Below, in pieces: positions 1 through 5,857 of a stretch of DNA of 8,251 nucleotides. A program made the translations under genes and the position numbers. Under the pieces are notes generated by a model, which saw only the letters and a list, made by a program, of their open reading frames with translations, was not told the DNA's origin and ran no database searches. Numbering within the stretch: the stretch's first letter is position 1; each line of letters opens with the position of its first letter. This stretch comes from Chloroflexota bacterium (GTDB lineage: Bacteria; Chloroflexota; Anaerolineae; Aggregatilineales; UBA3940): positions 1 through 8,251 of the forward strand of contig JAHEME010000083.1 of assembly GCA_024643825.1 (NCBI GenBank), in the 5' to 3' direction.

Positions 1-210
1 CAGCAGCGGGAAACGTCGAAGGGGTCTTTCACGATACATATCGGATATTGCTCCTCAGCGATAAATAGAATGGAAATTCGCGCCGACTCTACCAGATATG
101 TCGGGAAAATGCAGAAGGACGGGTCGCGGATAGGCGTAACCAGGGAACAGAAAGAGTGTTCTGATCATTGTACGGGCCTATCCTGATTTCTTCACGCAAG
201 GGAGCGACCA
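1..210. other. Upstream non-coding region, no gene supported
   Basis: I see no recognisable gene here. One forward frame is open from the left edge to a stop at 184-186, but its translation resembles no family I know and has no coherent domain pattern. Reverse frames are short. A loose inverted pair (ACATATC at 36-42, GATATGT at 95-101) could be a regulatory site but is weak. No convincing -35/-10 pair was found for the small gene that follows. The stretch is most likely the regulatory region of that gene and of whatever lies to the left. Confidence 0.45.
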
Positions 211-366
211 ATGAAGCTGACCAAGAAGTGGGGCATGATTTTGCTGGCGGTGTGGCTGATTCTCAATGGGCTGATGGGCGTCGTCTCGGCGCTGGCAGTG
301 ATCCCCGGAATCGTGATGGCGCTGCTGGCGATTGCCGCCGGGGTGCTGATCCTCATCGACCGCTAG
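211..366 (+). CDS. Small two-helix membrane protein (51 aa)
   Basis: The gene encodes a 51-residue hydrophobic protein of unknown function. The start is supported by an AAGGGAG ribosome-binding site at 198-204, six bases before ATG. The N-terminus MKLTKKWG is basic, followed by hydrophobic segments at about residues 8-28 and 32-49 with a Pro-Gly turn (P32, G33) between them, and it ends in Asp-Arg. The charge pattern suggests a helical hairpin with both ends in the cytoplasm. From memory, short proteins with the pattern WLIL-G-L then LLAIAAGVLIL recur in Chloroflexota and are annotated hypothetical. I know of no assigned role. It converges on the Uma2 gene and ends just before a strong hairpin terminator. 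The good ribosome-binding site, compact size and clean terminator all argue for a real gene. An unrelated small transmembrane regulator or a toxin-like peptide cannot be excluded, though no antitoxin partner is visible. Confidence 0.75.
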   Translation: MKLTKKWGMILLAVWLILNGLMGVVSALAVIPGIVMALLAIAAGVLILIDR

Positions 367-380
367 AACGTATAGAAGCA

Positions 381-424
381 ACAAACAGAGGGCGGCGCAG
401 CGAATGTGCCGCCCTCTGTTGTTT
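381..424. terminator. Bidirectional hairpin terminator between convergent genes
   Basis: Bases 384-396 pair perfectly with 408-420 (13 bp, core AGAGGGCGGC). The stem extends through G-T, C-G and A-T pairs (397-399 with 405-407) to a GCGAA loop. On the + strand the stem ends in TGTTGTTT (417-424). On the - strand it is followed by TGTTTGTTGC. It lies 17 bases after the 51-residue gene and 18 bases beyond the Uma2 stop, so it can stop both converging transcripts. The U tracts are imperfect, so efficiency in either direction is uncertain. The apical 400-409 reads GCGAATGTGC, shared with two other terminators in the window. Confidence 0.8.
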
Positions 425-438
425 CACACGGTGACAAG

Positions 439-1041
439 TTACCCTTCGAGCATGGCTTGCACCGACTGCACCACGGATCGGATACCGGGCAGGGTTTCCT
501 GCCAGAGTGTCGCCACGTCGATGTGCAGGTCAGACAGCAGCGGAGTTGTGTAGGTTCCTTCGCGCCCTGTCAGAATCGTCTGATAGACGCCCTCCGTAGT
601 GAGACGGTAGAAGCTGGCTTCCTCGCGCAGCAGGTCGAGCAGCCAGTATTCGCGGACGCCCCCCGCCTCATACTCGGTGAACTTTTCGCCCCGGTCGCGC
701 GTCGAGCTTTCGGGCGAAACCACCTCAATACAAATGTCTGCCGGGCCGACCATCGCGGTAGCGGTTAGCTGTCCGGGATTCTCATGCAGGATCACCTGCA
801 AGTCCGGCTCGCGGCGAGAGTGTGTCGTGTCTACTTGCATCACAAACGGCGCAGTCACCACCACGCCCGAAGATCGAATATCAAAGTACGTTTCCAGGAG
901 AAGCAGCACGTACTTGATCAGAGCCTCATGGCGCAGCGATGCCGGGGACATTTCGATCAGCCTCCCGTCCACCCACTCATAGAACGCAGCGGCGTAGACT
1001 TCCATATATTCTTCGGCAGTCACTGTCTTGATCGTATCCAT
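439..1041 (-). CDS. Uma2-family (DUF820) putative endonuclease
   Basis: A 200-residue cytoplasmic protein of the Uma2 family, which has a PD-(D/E)XK nuclease fold. The expected motifs occur in order: EWVDGRLIEMSP at residues 22-33, PDL with D80, the strand IEVVSPES with E106 (105-112), then D116, K120 and the hallmark Y124-GGVREYWLLD (127-136). D80, E106 and K120 are the likely metal-binding and catalytic residues, and all are present, so the protein looks intact. Length is normal for the family (about 180-210). The family is heavily expanded in Chloroflexota and Cyanobacteria. Its biological role is poorly defined, and the nuclease activity is inferred from the fold. ATG at 1041-1039 is the natural start: the TAEEYM segment follows at once, there is no Shine-Dalgarno sequence, and an extended -10 lies seven bases upstream, suggesting a leaderless mRNA. 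The gene is probably monocistronic, bounded by terminators on both sides. Confidence 0.9.
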   Translation of the reverse strand: MDTIKTVTAEEYMEVYAAAFYEWVDGRLIEMSPASLRHEALIKYVLLLLETYFDIRSSGVVVTAPFVMQVDTTHSRREPDLQVILHENPGQLTATAMVGPADICIEVVSPESSTRDRGEKFTEYEAGGVREYWLLDLLREEASFYRLTTEGVYQTILTGREGTYTTPLLSDLHIDVATLWQETLPGIRSVVQSVQAMLEG

Positions 1042-1048
1042 ACGTTTT

Positions 1049-1057
1049 ATTGTAGCA
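1049..1057 (-). promoter_or_regulatory. Extended -10 promoter for the Uma2 gene, leaderless start
   Basis: On the - strand the sequence reads TGC TACAAT (1057-1049), matching the extended -10 pattern TGnTAnnnT with five of six hexamer bases. No -35-like hexamer is seen at the right distance, as is usual for extended -10 promoters. Seven bases separate the hexamer from the ATG (1041), so the predicted transcription start falls on or beside the start codon. This agrees with the missing ribosome-binding site. Confidence 0.5.
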
Positions 1058-1060
1058 CAA

Positions 1061-1090
1061 ACAAAAAAGACCGACGCACGTTCGCGTCGG
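1061..1090 (-). terminator. Rho-independent terminator of the surface-protein gene
   Basis: Read on the - strand, CCGACGC and GCGTCGG (1090-1084 and 1077-1071) form a 7-bp GC-rich stem around a six-base loop GAACGT, followed by TCTTTTTTGTTTGT. This is a textbook intrinsic terminator, 21 bases past the stop of the surface-protein gene. Its U tract runs straight into the -10 element of the Uma2 gene. The apical decamer GCGAACGTGC (1085-1076) is shared with the hairpins near 400 and 4010. Confidence 0.9.
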
Positions 1091-1111
1091 CCCTATTGTT
1101 GCTGATGCTGA

Positions 1112-3865
1112 CTATGATACCATCCGCCGCCGGATTACCACAAACGCCCCCGCACCGATCACCACAATCCCTGCCAGAATGGGTAGCAGCGCGTAGAGCG
1201 TCGCCATGAATGGTGATGATCCGCCCGTCGCTGGGAGGTCGCCGGGGAAGAACGTCACGCAGCCAGTAGATGCCGATGCGCCGGAGGTTACCGTGTTGCA
1301 CGCCTGACCCGGCTGGGCCAGGTTGTTGCCGACGGTGTGCACCGTGATCGTCACGCTCTGACCGGGCTGGAGTGTACCCAGGTTGGCGGTGATCGACTGC
1401 CCGTTCACATCCACCGTGCCCTGCGTCGCGCTGGCATCGGTGATATCGAACTGCGCGGGTACGGAGTCATGCACCACCACGTTATCGAGGGCGGTTCCGC
1501 CCGTGTTGGTGGCGACAATCGTCCACGTCACTGCCTCGCCAATGGTCACGTTCAGCGGGGAACCCAGTTTGCTCAGGGCCGGATCGGTGATGCTGATCGA
1601 TGTCCCGGTCTGATTGCGGCTGCCGCCGCCGCCGCCATTCCCGCCACCACCACTGGGTGGAGCAACGCACTCGATGTCTGCGGAGGCATCGTTGGAGAAG
1701 GTGCCAAAGTTGAATTCGGCGGTATTCGTAGCCACACCTGCACTCAGGCACTCGACATCAAACTGGACGACGCATATCTCGTCGTTCGTGCCATTTCCGT
1801 CAATGGTTCCATATACCCAGTCGGTGCCAATAGCACCCACAGTACCCCCACAGCCCCCGTTTCCCAATATTCCCGTTGGGCCTCTTAAATTGGTTGGATT
1901 CCCAATCCCAAGGATGGATGGTAGAATATCATCGAATTCGATGGAGGAATCCGGGGCCAGATACATCGCTAGGGTGACCGTCACTGTATCCCCGACGTTG
2001 GCTGTACTCGCACTAAACAACTTCTCAACTTCGCCTGGCTCTTCAATATCCACCACGACGACCCTATCGGCGCAGGTATTGTCCGTTTCATCAGATTCAG
2101 AAATCAGGCCATCAGGATCAACCACACATGTTCCCCCACTGCGAGGGTTATCAAACACCCCCGAAAGTGAGGGCGTCACACCAATATTCAACGTCACCAT
2201 TCCGCCCGGCGGAATGGTGACCACCGAAGTCGCGATGCACGTCATATCCTGATTGCTATCAATGCTGCAAGAGGTTGATCCTGTTGCGCCGCTGCTCACG
2301 CCATTCCCCGGCGTGCTATAGCTTAGATCGCTGTCAGGCAACTGGTCGGTGGCGATCACATCATCGGGATTGAAGATGGCAGTTCCGTCACCAGTGTTTT
2401 CGACCCTAATGGTCCAGACCCAGTCACCCCCAAACACCACGTCGACTAGACCGTTTACATCATTGATCTTGGTGGCGGTCAGGTTAACCCTCACTTCGTA
2501 CGCGCCTGTGTCACACAGAGTATCACGCACCACGCCACGCTGGTCAAAGCCGTTCAGGAGGGCAGGGCAGGCGGCCCCCGATCCGTCGATGGCGGAACTG
2601 CCCGCATTCAGGGCGTGGGTCTGCGTGGGGCCACCGTTATTGGCTAACCCGGCCAGGCCGATGCTGCCATTGCTGTCGCCAGCTCCAAAGCCGCAGGTGG
2701 CATCATCGCTGAGGCTGGTCTCGCGAAACCCTGCCAGGTTGCCAGTGCAGTTCCCCCCCGCAGGGGAAGCAGTAACGATGGTATTTACAATGGAAGCGAT
2801 GCTTCCGAGGTTGCGGATTCCTCCCCCCCCCCCAATCGCCGTGTTTCCGGAAAAGGTCACATTCACAATCGCCAGGATGACCCGCGTAGTCTGAATATAC
2901 AGCCCGCCACCCTCTGACGCTGCCGAATTGCCGGAAAAGGTGCTGTTAATAATGCTGGGAGCAGGGGTGAGGCCCGTGCCCGCATAAAGTAATCCCCCTC
3001 CAACCCCCAAAACCGCATTGCCCGAGAAGGTGCTGTTGGTAATATTGCTCATACTGGCACTCTGGGTAAACATGCCCCCACCGGAATAGGCCCGGTTTCC
3101 GGAGACGGTGACGTTGTTGAAGGCCGTTATCGTGCAGGAACACTGGATTCCGCCTCCCAGGCCGTTTGCCACATTGTTGGAGATGGTGACGTTGTTCAGG
3201 GAGAGTGGGGAGTTGCCACTGGCGCTTATGCCGCCCCCGTTGCCACCGCCACTACCTGTTGCATCATTGACATAGTTATCGGTCACGACCACATCGCTCA
3301 GGGTCAGATTCGACCCCGTTACCATAAAACCACCGCCAATGCTGCCGATGACACCCGGTGCCGGGATTACACCTTCGCTGCCAGCACATAGTCCATCACA
3401 GTTGCCATGCTGGACCGTGACACCCGTGATCGTGACACTCCCCGCCGACAGGTTAAACACCCGGTGATCGTGCGCACAGGCCACGGCAGTAGGGTCACAG
3501 GTAGCAGCCTGGATGATGGTCGTGCCTGACCCTGCGCCGGTAATGGTGACCGATTCCGTCACCAGGAGCTCACCCGCCGCGCCGGAGATCGAGTCCAGCG
3601 TGTAGGTTCCGGCTGGTACGTCGATGGTATCCAGTCCCGGATCACCTGCGGGGCATTCTCCTGCGGTGGCGCCAGACGCGGTGTTTGTGTTGGCCGCAAT
3701 GATCGCTTCGCGCAGGGTGAATACGCCGTCGTCCGCAACAACATCGTTCGGATCATTGACGGCAAGTGCCGCCGCGCGGGCACGCGGCACGGAAAATCCC
3801 AGCAAGAGAGCCAAAACGATCAACAAACTCAGGGCGTTGATCTTGGATCGGAGGGTGGATGTCAT
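1112..3865 (-). CDS. Secreted beta-helix surface protein with LPATG wall anchor
   Basis: A 917-residue exported protein. Residues 1-31 form a signal peptide (basic start, hydrophobic LLIVLALLLGF, cleavage near ARA). Residues 50-61 (TLREAIIAANTN) match the CSLREA motif. About 130-400 is a parallel beta-helix with repeated N-TFSGN-GGG units. Residues 409-457 (NNGGPTQTHALNAGSSAID to CDTGAYE) match the end of choice-of-anchor Q proteins. Two Ig-like/CARDB-like domains follow (about 460-600 and 610-735), then a Gly-rich linker (about 733-751) and a DUF11-like domain (about 760-845). LPATG at 877-881, a membrane helix (about 890-911) and a terminal RRRMVS form a sortase-type sorting signal. About 20 cysteines suggest disulfides outside the cell. 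The start is ATG at 3865, where the Shine-Dalgarno sequence and signal peptide agree. Opening the frame upstream to 4012 would run through the promoter. The ligand or function is unknown; adhesion or matrix roles are guesses. Confidence 0.88.
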   Translation of the reverse strand: MTSTLRSKINALSLLIVLALLLGFSVPRARAAALAVNDPNDVVADDGVFTLREAIIAANTNTASGATAGECPAGDPGLDTIDVPAGTYTLDSISGAAGELLVTESVTITGAGSGTTIIQAATCDPTAVACAHDHRVFNLSAGSVTITGVTVQHGNCDGLCAGSEGVIPAPGVIGSIGGGFMVTGSNLTLSDVVVTDNYVNDATGSGGGNGGGISASGNSPLSLNNVTISNNVANGLGGGIQCSCTITAFNNVTVSGNRAYSGGGMFTQSASMSNITNSTFSGNAVLGVGGGLLYAGTGLTPAPSIINSTFSGNSAASEGGGLYIQTTRVILAIVNVTFSGNTAIGGGGGIRNLGSIASIVNTIVTASPAGGNCTGNLAGFRETSLSDDATCGFGAGDSNGSIGLAGLANNGGPTQTHALNAGSSAIDGSGAACPALLNGFDQRGVVRDTLCDTGAYEVRVNLTATKINDVNGLVDVVFGGDWVWTIRVENTGDGTAIFNPDDVIATDQLPDSDLSYSTPGNGVSSGATGSTSCSIDSNQDMTCIATSVVTIPPGGMVTLNIGVTPSLSGVFDNPRSGGTCVVDPDGLISESDETDNTCADRVVVVDIEEPGEVEKLFSASTANVGDTVTVTLAMYLAPDSSIEFDDILPSILGIGNPTNLRGPTGILGNGGCGGTVGAIGTDWVYGTIDGNGTNDEICVVQFDVECLSAGVATNTAEFNFGTFSNDASADIECVAPPSGGGGNGGGGGSRNQTGTSISITDPALSKLGSPLNVTIGEAVTWTIVATNTGGTALDNVVVHDSVPAQFDITDASATQGTVDVNGQSITANLGTLQPGQSVTITVHTVGNNLAQPGQACNTVTSGASASTGCVTFFPGDLPATGGSSPFMATLYALLPILAGIVVIGAGAFVVIRRRMVS
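2823..2833 (-). repeat. G11 homopolymer inside the beta-helix coding region
   Basis: Eleven consecutive C on the + strand (G on the coding strand) encode part of the glycine run in the segment AIGGGGGIRN. A run of seven C lies nearby at 2753-2759. Such tracts are slippage-prone. Gain or loss of one base would truncate the protein long before its LPATG anchor. The run is partly forced by the Gly-Gly-Gly pattern of the beta-helix, so it need not be a designed switch, and sequencing error at this point is also possible. Confidence 0.8.
2842..3310 (-). repeat. Degenerate in-frame repeats coding beta-helix coils
   Basis: Units with the core CCGGAAAAGGTGCTGTT (+ strand reading) recur in diverged form near 2846, 2931, 3020, 3099 and 3176, with a further weak one near 3283. 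They are about 78-90 bp apart. Each encodes a coil of the type I-N-S-TFSGN followed by a GGG turn (roughly residues 185-345). The period of 26-30 residues fits a beta-helix coil. The degeneracy shows long-standing protein-level repetition and not a recent tandem expansion. Confidence 0.7.
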
Positions 3866-3873
3866 GCGGAAGT

Positions 3874-3880
3874 CTTCCTC
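3874..3880 (-). promoter_or_regulatory. Ribosome-binding site fixing the surface-protein start
   Basis: GAGGAAG on the - strand (3880-3874) lies eight bases upstream of ATG at 3865. It selects this start over the in-frame upstream codons (up to 4012), which would place the signal peptide about 50 residues inside the protein. Confidence 0.8.
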
Positions 3881-3916
3881 GGTGGCGATATGAGATGATG
3901 AATGGTCAGATGGATC

Positions 3917-3944
3917 GCGTCGGATGCAGATTCTCTGCCGACGC
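3917..3944 (-). other. Stem-loop in the mRNA leader of the surface-protein gene
   Basis: On the - strand GCGTCGG (3923-3917 in complement) pairs perfectly with CCGACGC. The inner arm CAGA/TCTG closes a three-base loop, with a three-base bulge between the two helices. It begins close to the predicted transcription start and lies about 50 bases before the start codon, leaving the ribosome-binding site free. There is no U tract, so it does not look like a terminator. A 5' stabilising hairpin or regulatory structure is possible. Confidence 0.55.
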
Positions 3945-3948
3945 CTCA

Positions 3949-3977
3949 AATCTAGCATGGATTTAGATACAATGCAA
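3949..3977 (-). promoter_or_regulatory. Candidate sigma70-type promoter of the surface-protein gene
   Basis: On the - strand a -35 element TTGCAT (3977-3972) and a -10 element TAGATT (3954-3949) are separated by exactly 17 bases. Four of six bases match consensus in each hexamer. Transcription would start near 3942, giving a leader of about 77 bases that begins with the stem-loop at 3917-3944. The promoter sits just downstream of the terminator at 3993-4026, as expected for an independent unit. Confidence 0.5.
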
Positions 3978-3992
3978 TACGGAAAATGTGGC

Positions 3993-4026
3993 GAAAAAGA
4001 AGGCCGATGCACATTCGCATTGGCCT
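3993..4026 (-). terminator. Rho-independent terminator with GCGAATGTGC loop
   Basis: On the - strand a 10-bp stem (4026-4017 with 4010-4001, one G-U pair) closes the loop GAATGT and is followed by TCTTTTTCG. It is a strong intrinsic terminator. It closely resembles the terminator at 1061-1090 in stem sequence, loop and U tract, and it follows a tail that also resembles that gene's end. It now ends transcription coming from the glycosyltransferase gene or beyond. Confidence 0.85.
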
Positions 4027-4048
4027 CGTGTTTTGTAACTTGTGAGAA

Positions 4049-4090
4049 CTATACCATACGTCGTTTGATCAGCGCAAACGAGCCGCCCGC
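4049..4090 (-). pseudogene. Remnant C-terminal tail of an LPATG-type surface protein
   Basis: Read on the - strand, these 42 bases encode AGGSFALIKRRMV and a TAG stop. The tail GGSFALIKRRMV aligns with GAFVVIRRRMVS at the end of the beta-helix protein, and the last 30 comparable bases match at 22 positions. It is followed, as in that gene, by a hairpin terminator with the same loop. The fragment begins immediately after the stop codon of the gcvT-like tail and in the same frame, so the body of the surface-protein gene is missing. It looks like the leftover 3' end of a paralogue after recombination. It is short, so convergence of two membrane-anchor tails cannot be excluded, but the shared terminator makes that less likely. 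Confidence 0.5.
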
Positions 4091-4189
4091 CTATCTTCGA
4101 TACGCCGCGATATAGAATGGCCTCTTGACGATCTTCGCCTTCTTCGGCTTGCCATGAATCACCACCTCGACCTCGGTATCCACCGCTGC
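4091..4189 (-). pseudogene. gcvT-like 3' fragment, copy A
   Basis: Thirty-two codons and a TAG stop encode a segment from AAVDTEVEVVIHGKPKK to AKIVKRPFYIAAYRR. The pattern V-I-GK-KA-IVK-PFY is what I know from the C-terminal barrel of the glycine-cleavage T protein (aminomethyltransferase), so I read it as a broken gcvT end. This is family recall, not a search. No start codon with a ribosome-binding site and no catalytic domain precede it. Upstream the frame runs antiparallel to nothing useful and into the glycosyltransferase gene in another frame. It is 83% identical to copy B at 5939-6025. The differences are mainly synonymous, so the sequence was protein-coding when the copies diverged. 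Confidence 0.55.
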
Positions 4190-4224
4190 TCCCCGCATCG
4201 ATGACAGTAAGAGTAATTGTATAT

Positions 4225-5754
4225 TCAGACCTTCAACCTGTATCCTAACCAGAGGAGTGCAATGAAGCCGAATATAGGTATGACGATAGCGGACTCGCTG
4301 CCATATAGTCTCATATACAGCCACTGCCAGTCAGGCAAATTGAATTCATACAACCTGGTAATCAGCGTCTTCTCAGAGCCATAGTCAGTCGGGGTCTCTA
4401 GATAAGACTCTGGATGAGCAAGGTTGCTGAAACTGATAACTGAAGCACGGGCCTGGCCTAGGATAGGGGAATAGCGCACATTGAACAGGGCGTCAGAACG
4501 ATCACTGATAGCTACACCCTGGTTCATGATGTTGATGACATGAAGCTCAAACGGCACCGCTACCGACGTTAGCTGCACCAGGACAGTTAGGGCAATCAGG
4601 CCTGCTGCCAGCAATCGCTGCCAGAGTGTCTTTCTCTGCCAGTCTTCAATGAGTTGGGCCATAGGGAGATACAACATCACTATTCCCGGCAGCAGATAGT
4701 AGGGCCCCCAGCCCCAGATTCCCAGGCCAGAAAGCAGGGAATACAAACCCAGATAGCTCAGGAACATCAGCCCTACCGCGTAGGACAGCGTACGATCCCG
4801 CTTATGAAAGGCAGGCCAGGCAGCCACAAGCAGCAGCAGACAGGGGCTAAAGACAAATAGCCCCCGCCATGTACTGCCCAACCATTGAGAGATACTCGTC
4901 AGAGTTGGCAGCCCAATATAGGGCGGCTTTGACTCATAGCCGGAAACCAGCGGGTGTCCAAAGCGCAGCATGTTATAAGCCGGGATGATCCAGACAAGGG
5001 CCGCCACCCCTAGCGCGAACCACAGGATATGCTCTGTGCGTACTCGCCAGCTTTTCCGCTCTCCCAGGTCAAGCAGGATGAACAGCAGGGCCGGGCCAGC
5101 GATAATCGAGTTGATGCGTGTGATCAGCGCCACCCCCCACAGGAGGCCACCCAGCGCATAGTTTATCTGCTGGCGCGGCTTCGGGCTTTCTCTTGCGCTC
5201 ACAAGAAAATAGACAGCCCCTGTAATGCCGAGGGCCTCCTGAAGAACATCGTAAGGTTGGCGATAATTGACCCAGAGGATACTGGCAAAGCTCACTAACA
5301 GAGCGGCCCCCAGGGCTGCGCGTGTCGAGACCCCCAGCTTCCTGGAGATTGCATAGATCAGCGCAGCGATCAGTGCTGCGCTGATCGTGTTCAGGGTCGC
5401 CATTGGCTGCAAGAGCGATCCCACGAATTTAAGCATGTGACCGCCGCTGGTGAGCCAATCATGAAATACGATAAAGGGCACTTCCAGGAAAGATTGTCCC
5501 AGGCCGTAATAAGAGTAGAAGTGGCCGTCCGGGGACATCACAGCCCAGAGATCATCGATTTTGCCTTCCTCGACAGCACTGAGCTGCAAATTCCCTTTCA
5601 GCACGATTTGGCGCGCAACAGCCTCACGTGTGGCCCCATCGGTTGAGAGAAAGGAGTGTGGCATAGTAACCATGTATATCGCCAGGATAGCGAGCAACAC
5701 GGTGAATACGTTGACTGATAAATATCTATCCAGAACTGCTTTGAAATCATCCAC
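4225..5754 (-). CDS. Putative GT-C-fold membrane glycosyltransferase (GT39/ArnT-like)
   Basis: A 509-residue integral membrane protein with about 11 hydrophobic helices (among them 13-31, 115-136, 146-161, 172-186, 243-263, 298-313, 326-342, 352-368, 380-400 and 488-506). After the first helix an outside loop carries D39 in STDGATRE, the position where GT-C enzymes keep their catalytic acid. YSYYGLGQSFLEVPF (80-94) and WGWGPYYLLPG (347-357) resemble conserved blocks of undecaprenyl-phosphate-sugar-dependent transferases. Such enzymes move a sugar from a lipid carrier to an extracytoplasmic acceptor; substrate and acceptor are unknown here. The start is GTG at 5754-5752, supported by AAGGG at 5766-5762 seven bases upstream. 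An ATG two bases upstream is out of frame. The gene is flanked on both sides by gcvT-like tails. The exact GT family is uncertain, since the usual second acidic residue is not obvious. Confidence 0.7.
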   Translation of the reverse strand: MDDFKAVLDRYLSVNVFTVLLAILAIYMVTMPHSFLSTDGATREAVARQIVLKGNLQLSAVEEGKIDDLWAVMSPDGHFYSYYGLGQSFLEVPFIVFHDWLTSGGHMLKFVGSLLQPMATLNTISAALIAALIYAISRKLGVSTRAALGAALLVSFASILWVNYRQPYDVLQEALGITGAVYFLVSARESPKPRQQINYALGGLLWGVALITRINSIIAGPALLFILLDLGERKSWRVRTEHILWFALGVAALVWIIPAYNMLRFGHPLVSGYESKPPYIGLPTLTSISQWLGSTWRGLFVFSPCLLLLVAAWPAFHKRDRTLSYAVGLMFLSYLGLYSLLSGLGIWGWGPYYLLPGIVMLYLPMAQLIEDWQRKTLWQRLLAAGLIALTVLVQLTSVAVPFELHVINIMNQGVAISDRSDALFNVRYSPILGQARASVISFSNLAHPESYLETPTDYGSEKTLITRLYEFNLPDWQWLYMRLYGSESAIVIPIFGFIALLWLGYRLKV

Positions 5755-5761
5755 ATCTCAA

Positions 5762-5766
5762 CCCTT
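5762..5766 (-). promoter_or_regulatory. Ribosome-binding site selecting a GTG start
   Basis: AAGGG on the - strand lies seven bases before GTG (5754-5752), supporting this rare start codon for the glycosyltransferase. The ATG overlapping it at 5756-5754 is out of frame with the long reading frame. Confidence 0.55.
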
Positions 5767-5771
5767 AAACG

Positions 5772-5853
5772 AGCTAGAACTGCAAGAATATCGCAATGAA
5801 AGTCACCAGGCTATACGCTAGCTGGGCAATTCAGCGAGAACTATGAACTAGCT
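5772..5853. promoter_or_regulatory. Three CTAGCT half-sites upstream of the glycosyltransferase
   Basis: CTAGCT occurs at 5818-5823 and 5848-5853 in the same orientation exactly 30 bp apart (about three helical turns), extended as CTAGCTGRG. It occurs once in the opposite orientation at 5772-5777 (AGCTAG). The first lies inside the palindrome GCTAGC. Spaced hexamers just upstream of a start can be operator sites, but no clear promoter hexamers were found beside them, so this is a weak call. Confidence 0.25.
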
Positions 5854-5857
5854 GAGT

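Noticed and set aside
1..186. Forward frame open from the left edge, possibly the end of an upstream gene
   Set aside because: Its translation resembles no family, and a 61-codon open run is not surprising at this base composition. The downstream gene has its own start signals.
168..434. An 88-codon + strand frame overlapping the small membrane-protein gene
   Set aside because: The overlapping 51-residue frame has the ribosome-binding site and a coherent two-helix pattern. This frame gives a charged, featureless peptide and runs through the terminator hairpin.
1337..2894. Long + strand frames of about 180-210 codons opposite the surface-protein gene
   Set aside because: They are antisense readings of Gly/Ser/Thr-rich coding sequence, with proline-rich, domain-free translations and no ribosome-binding sites.
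2842..3310. Regularly spaced repeats that might suggest a CRISPR array
   Set aside because: The units are degenerate, in frame, 78-90 bp apart and encode beta-helix coils. There are no constant repeats with unique spacers.
3866..4012. Upstream extension of the surface-protein gene to a start at 4012
   Set aside because: The extra 49 residues run through the candidate promoter, leader hairpin and terminator loop and would bury the signal peptide. ATG at 3865 has a good ribosome-binding site.
4091..4324. A 77-residue independent gene ending in the gcvT-like tail A
   Set aside because: Only the last 32 codons look like a protein family. The rest overlaps the glycosyltransferase end in another frame, and there is no ribosome-binding site.
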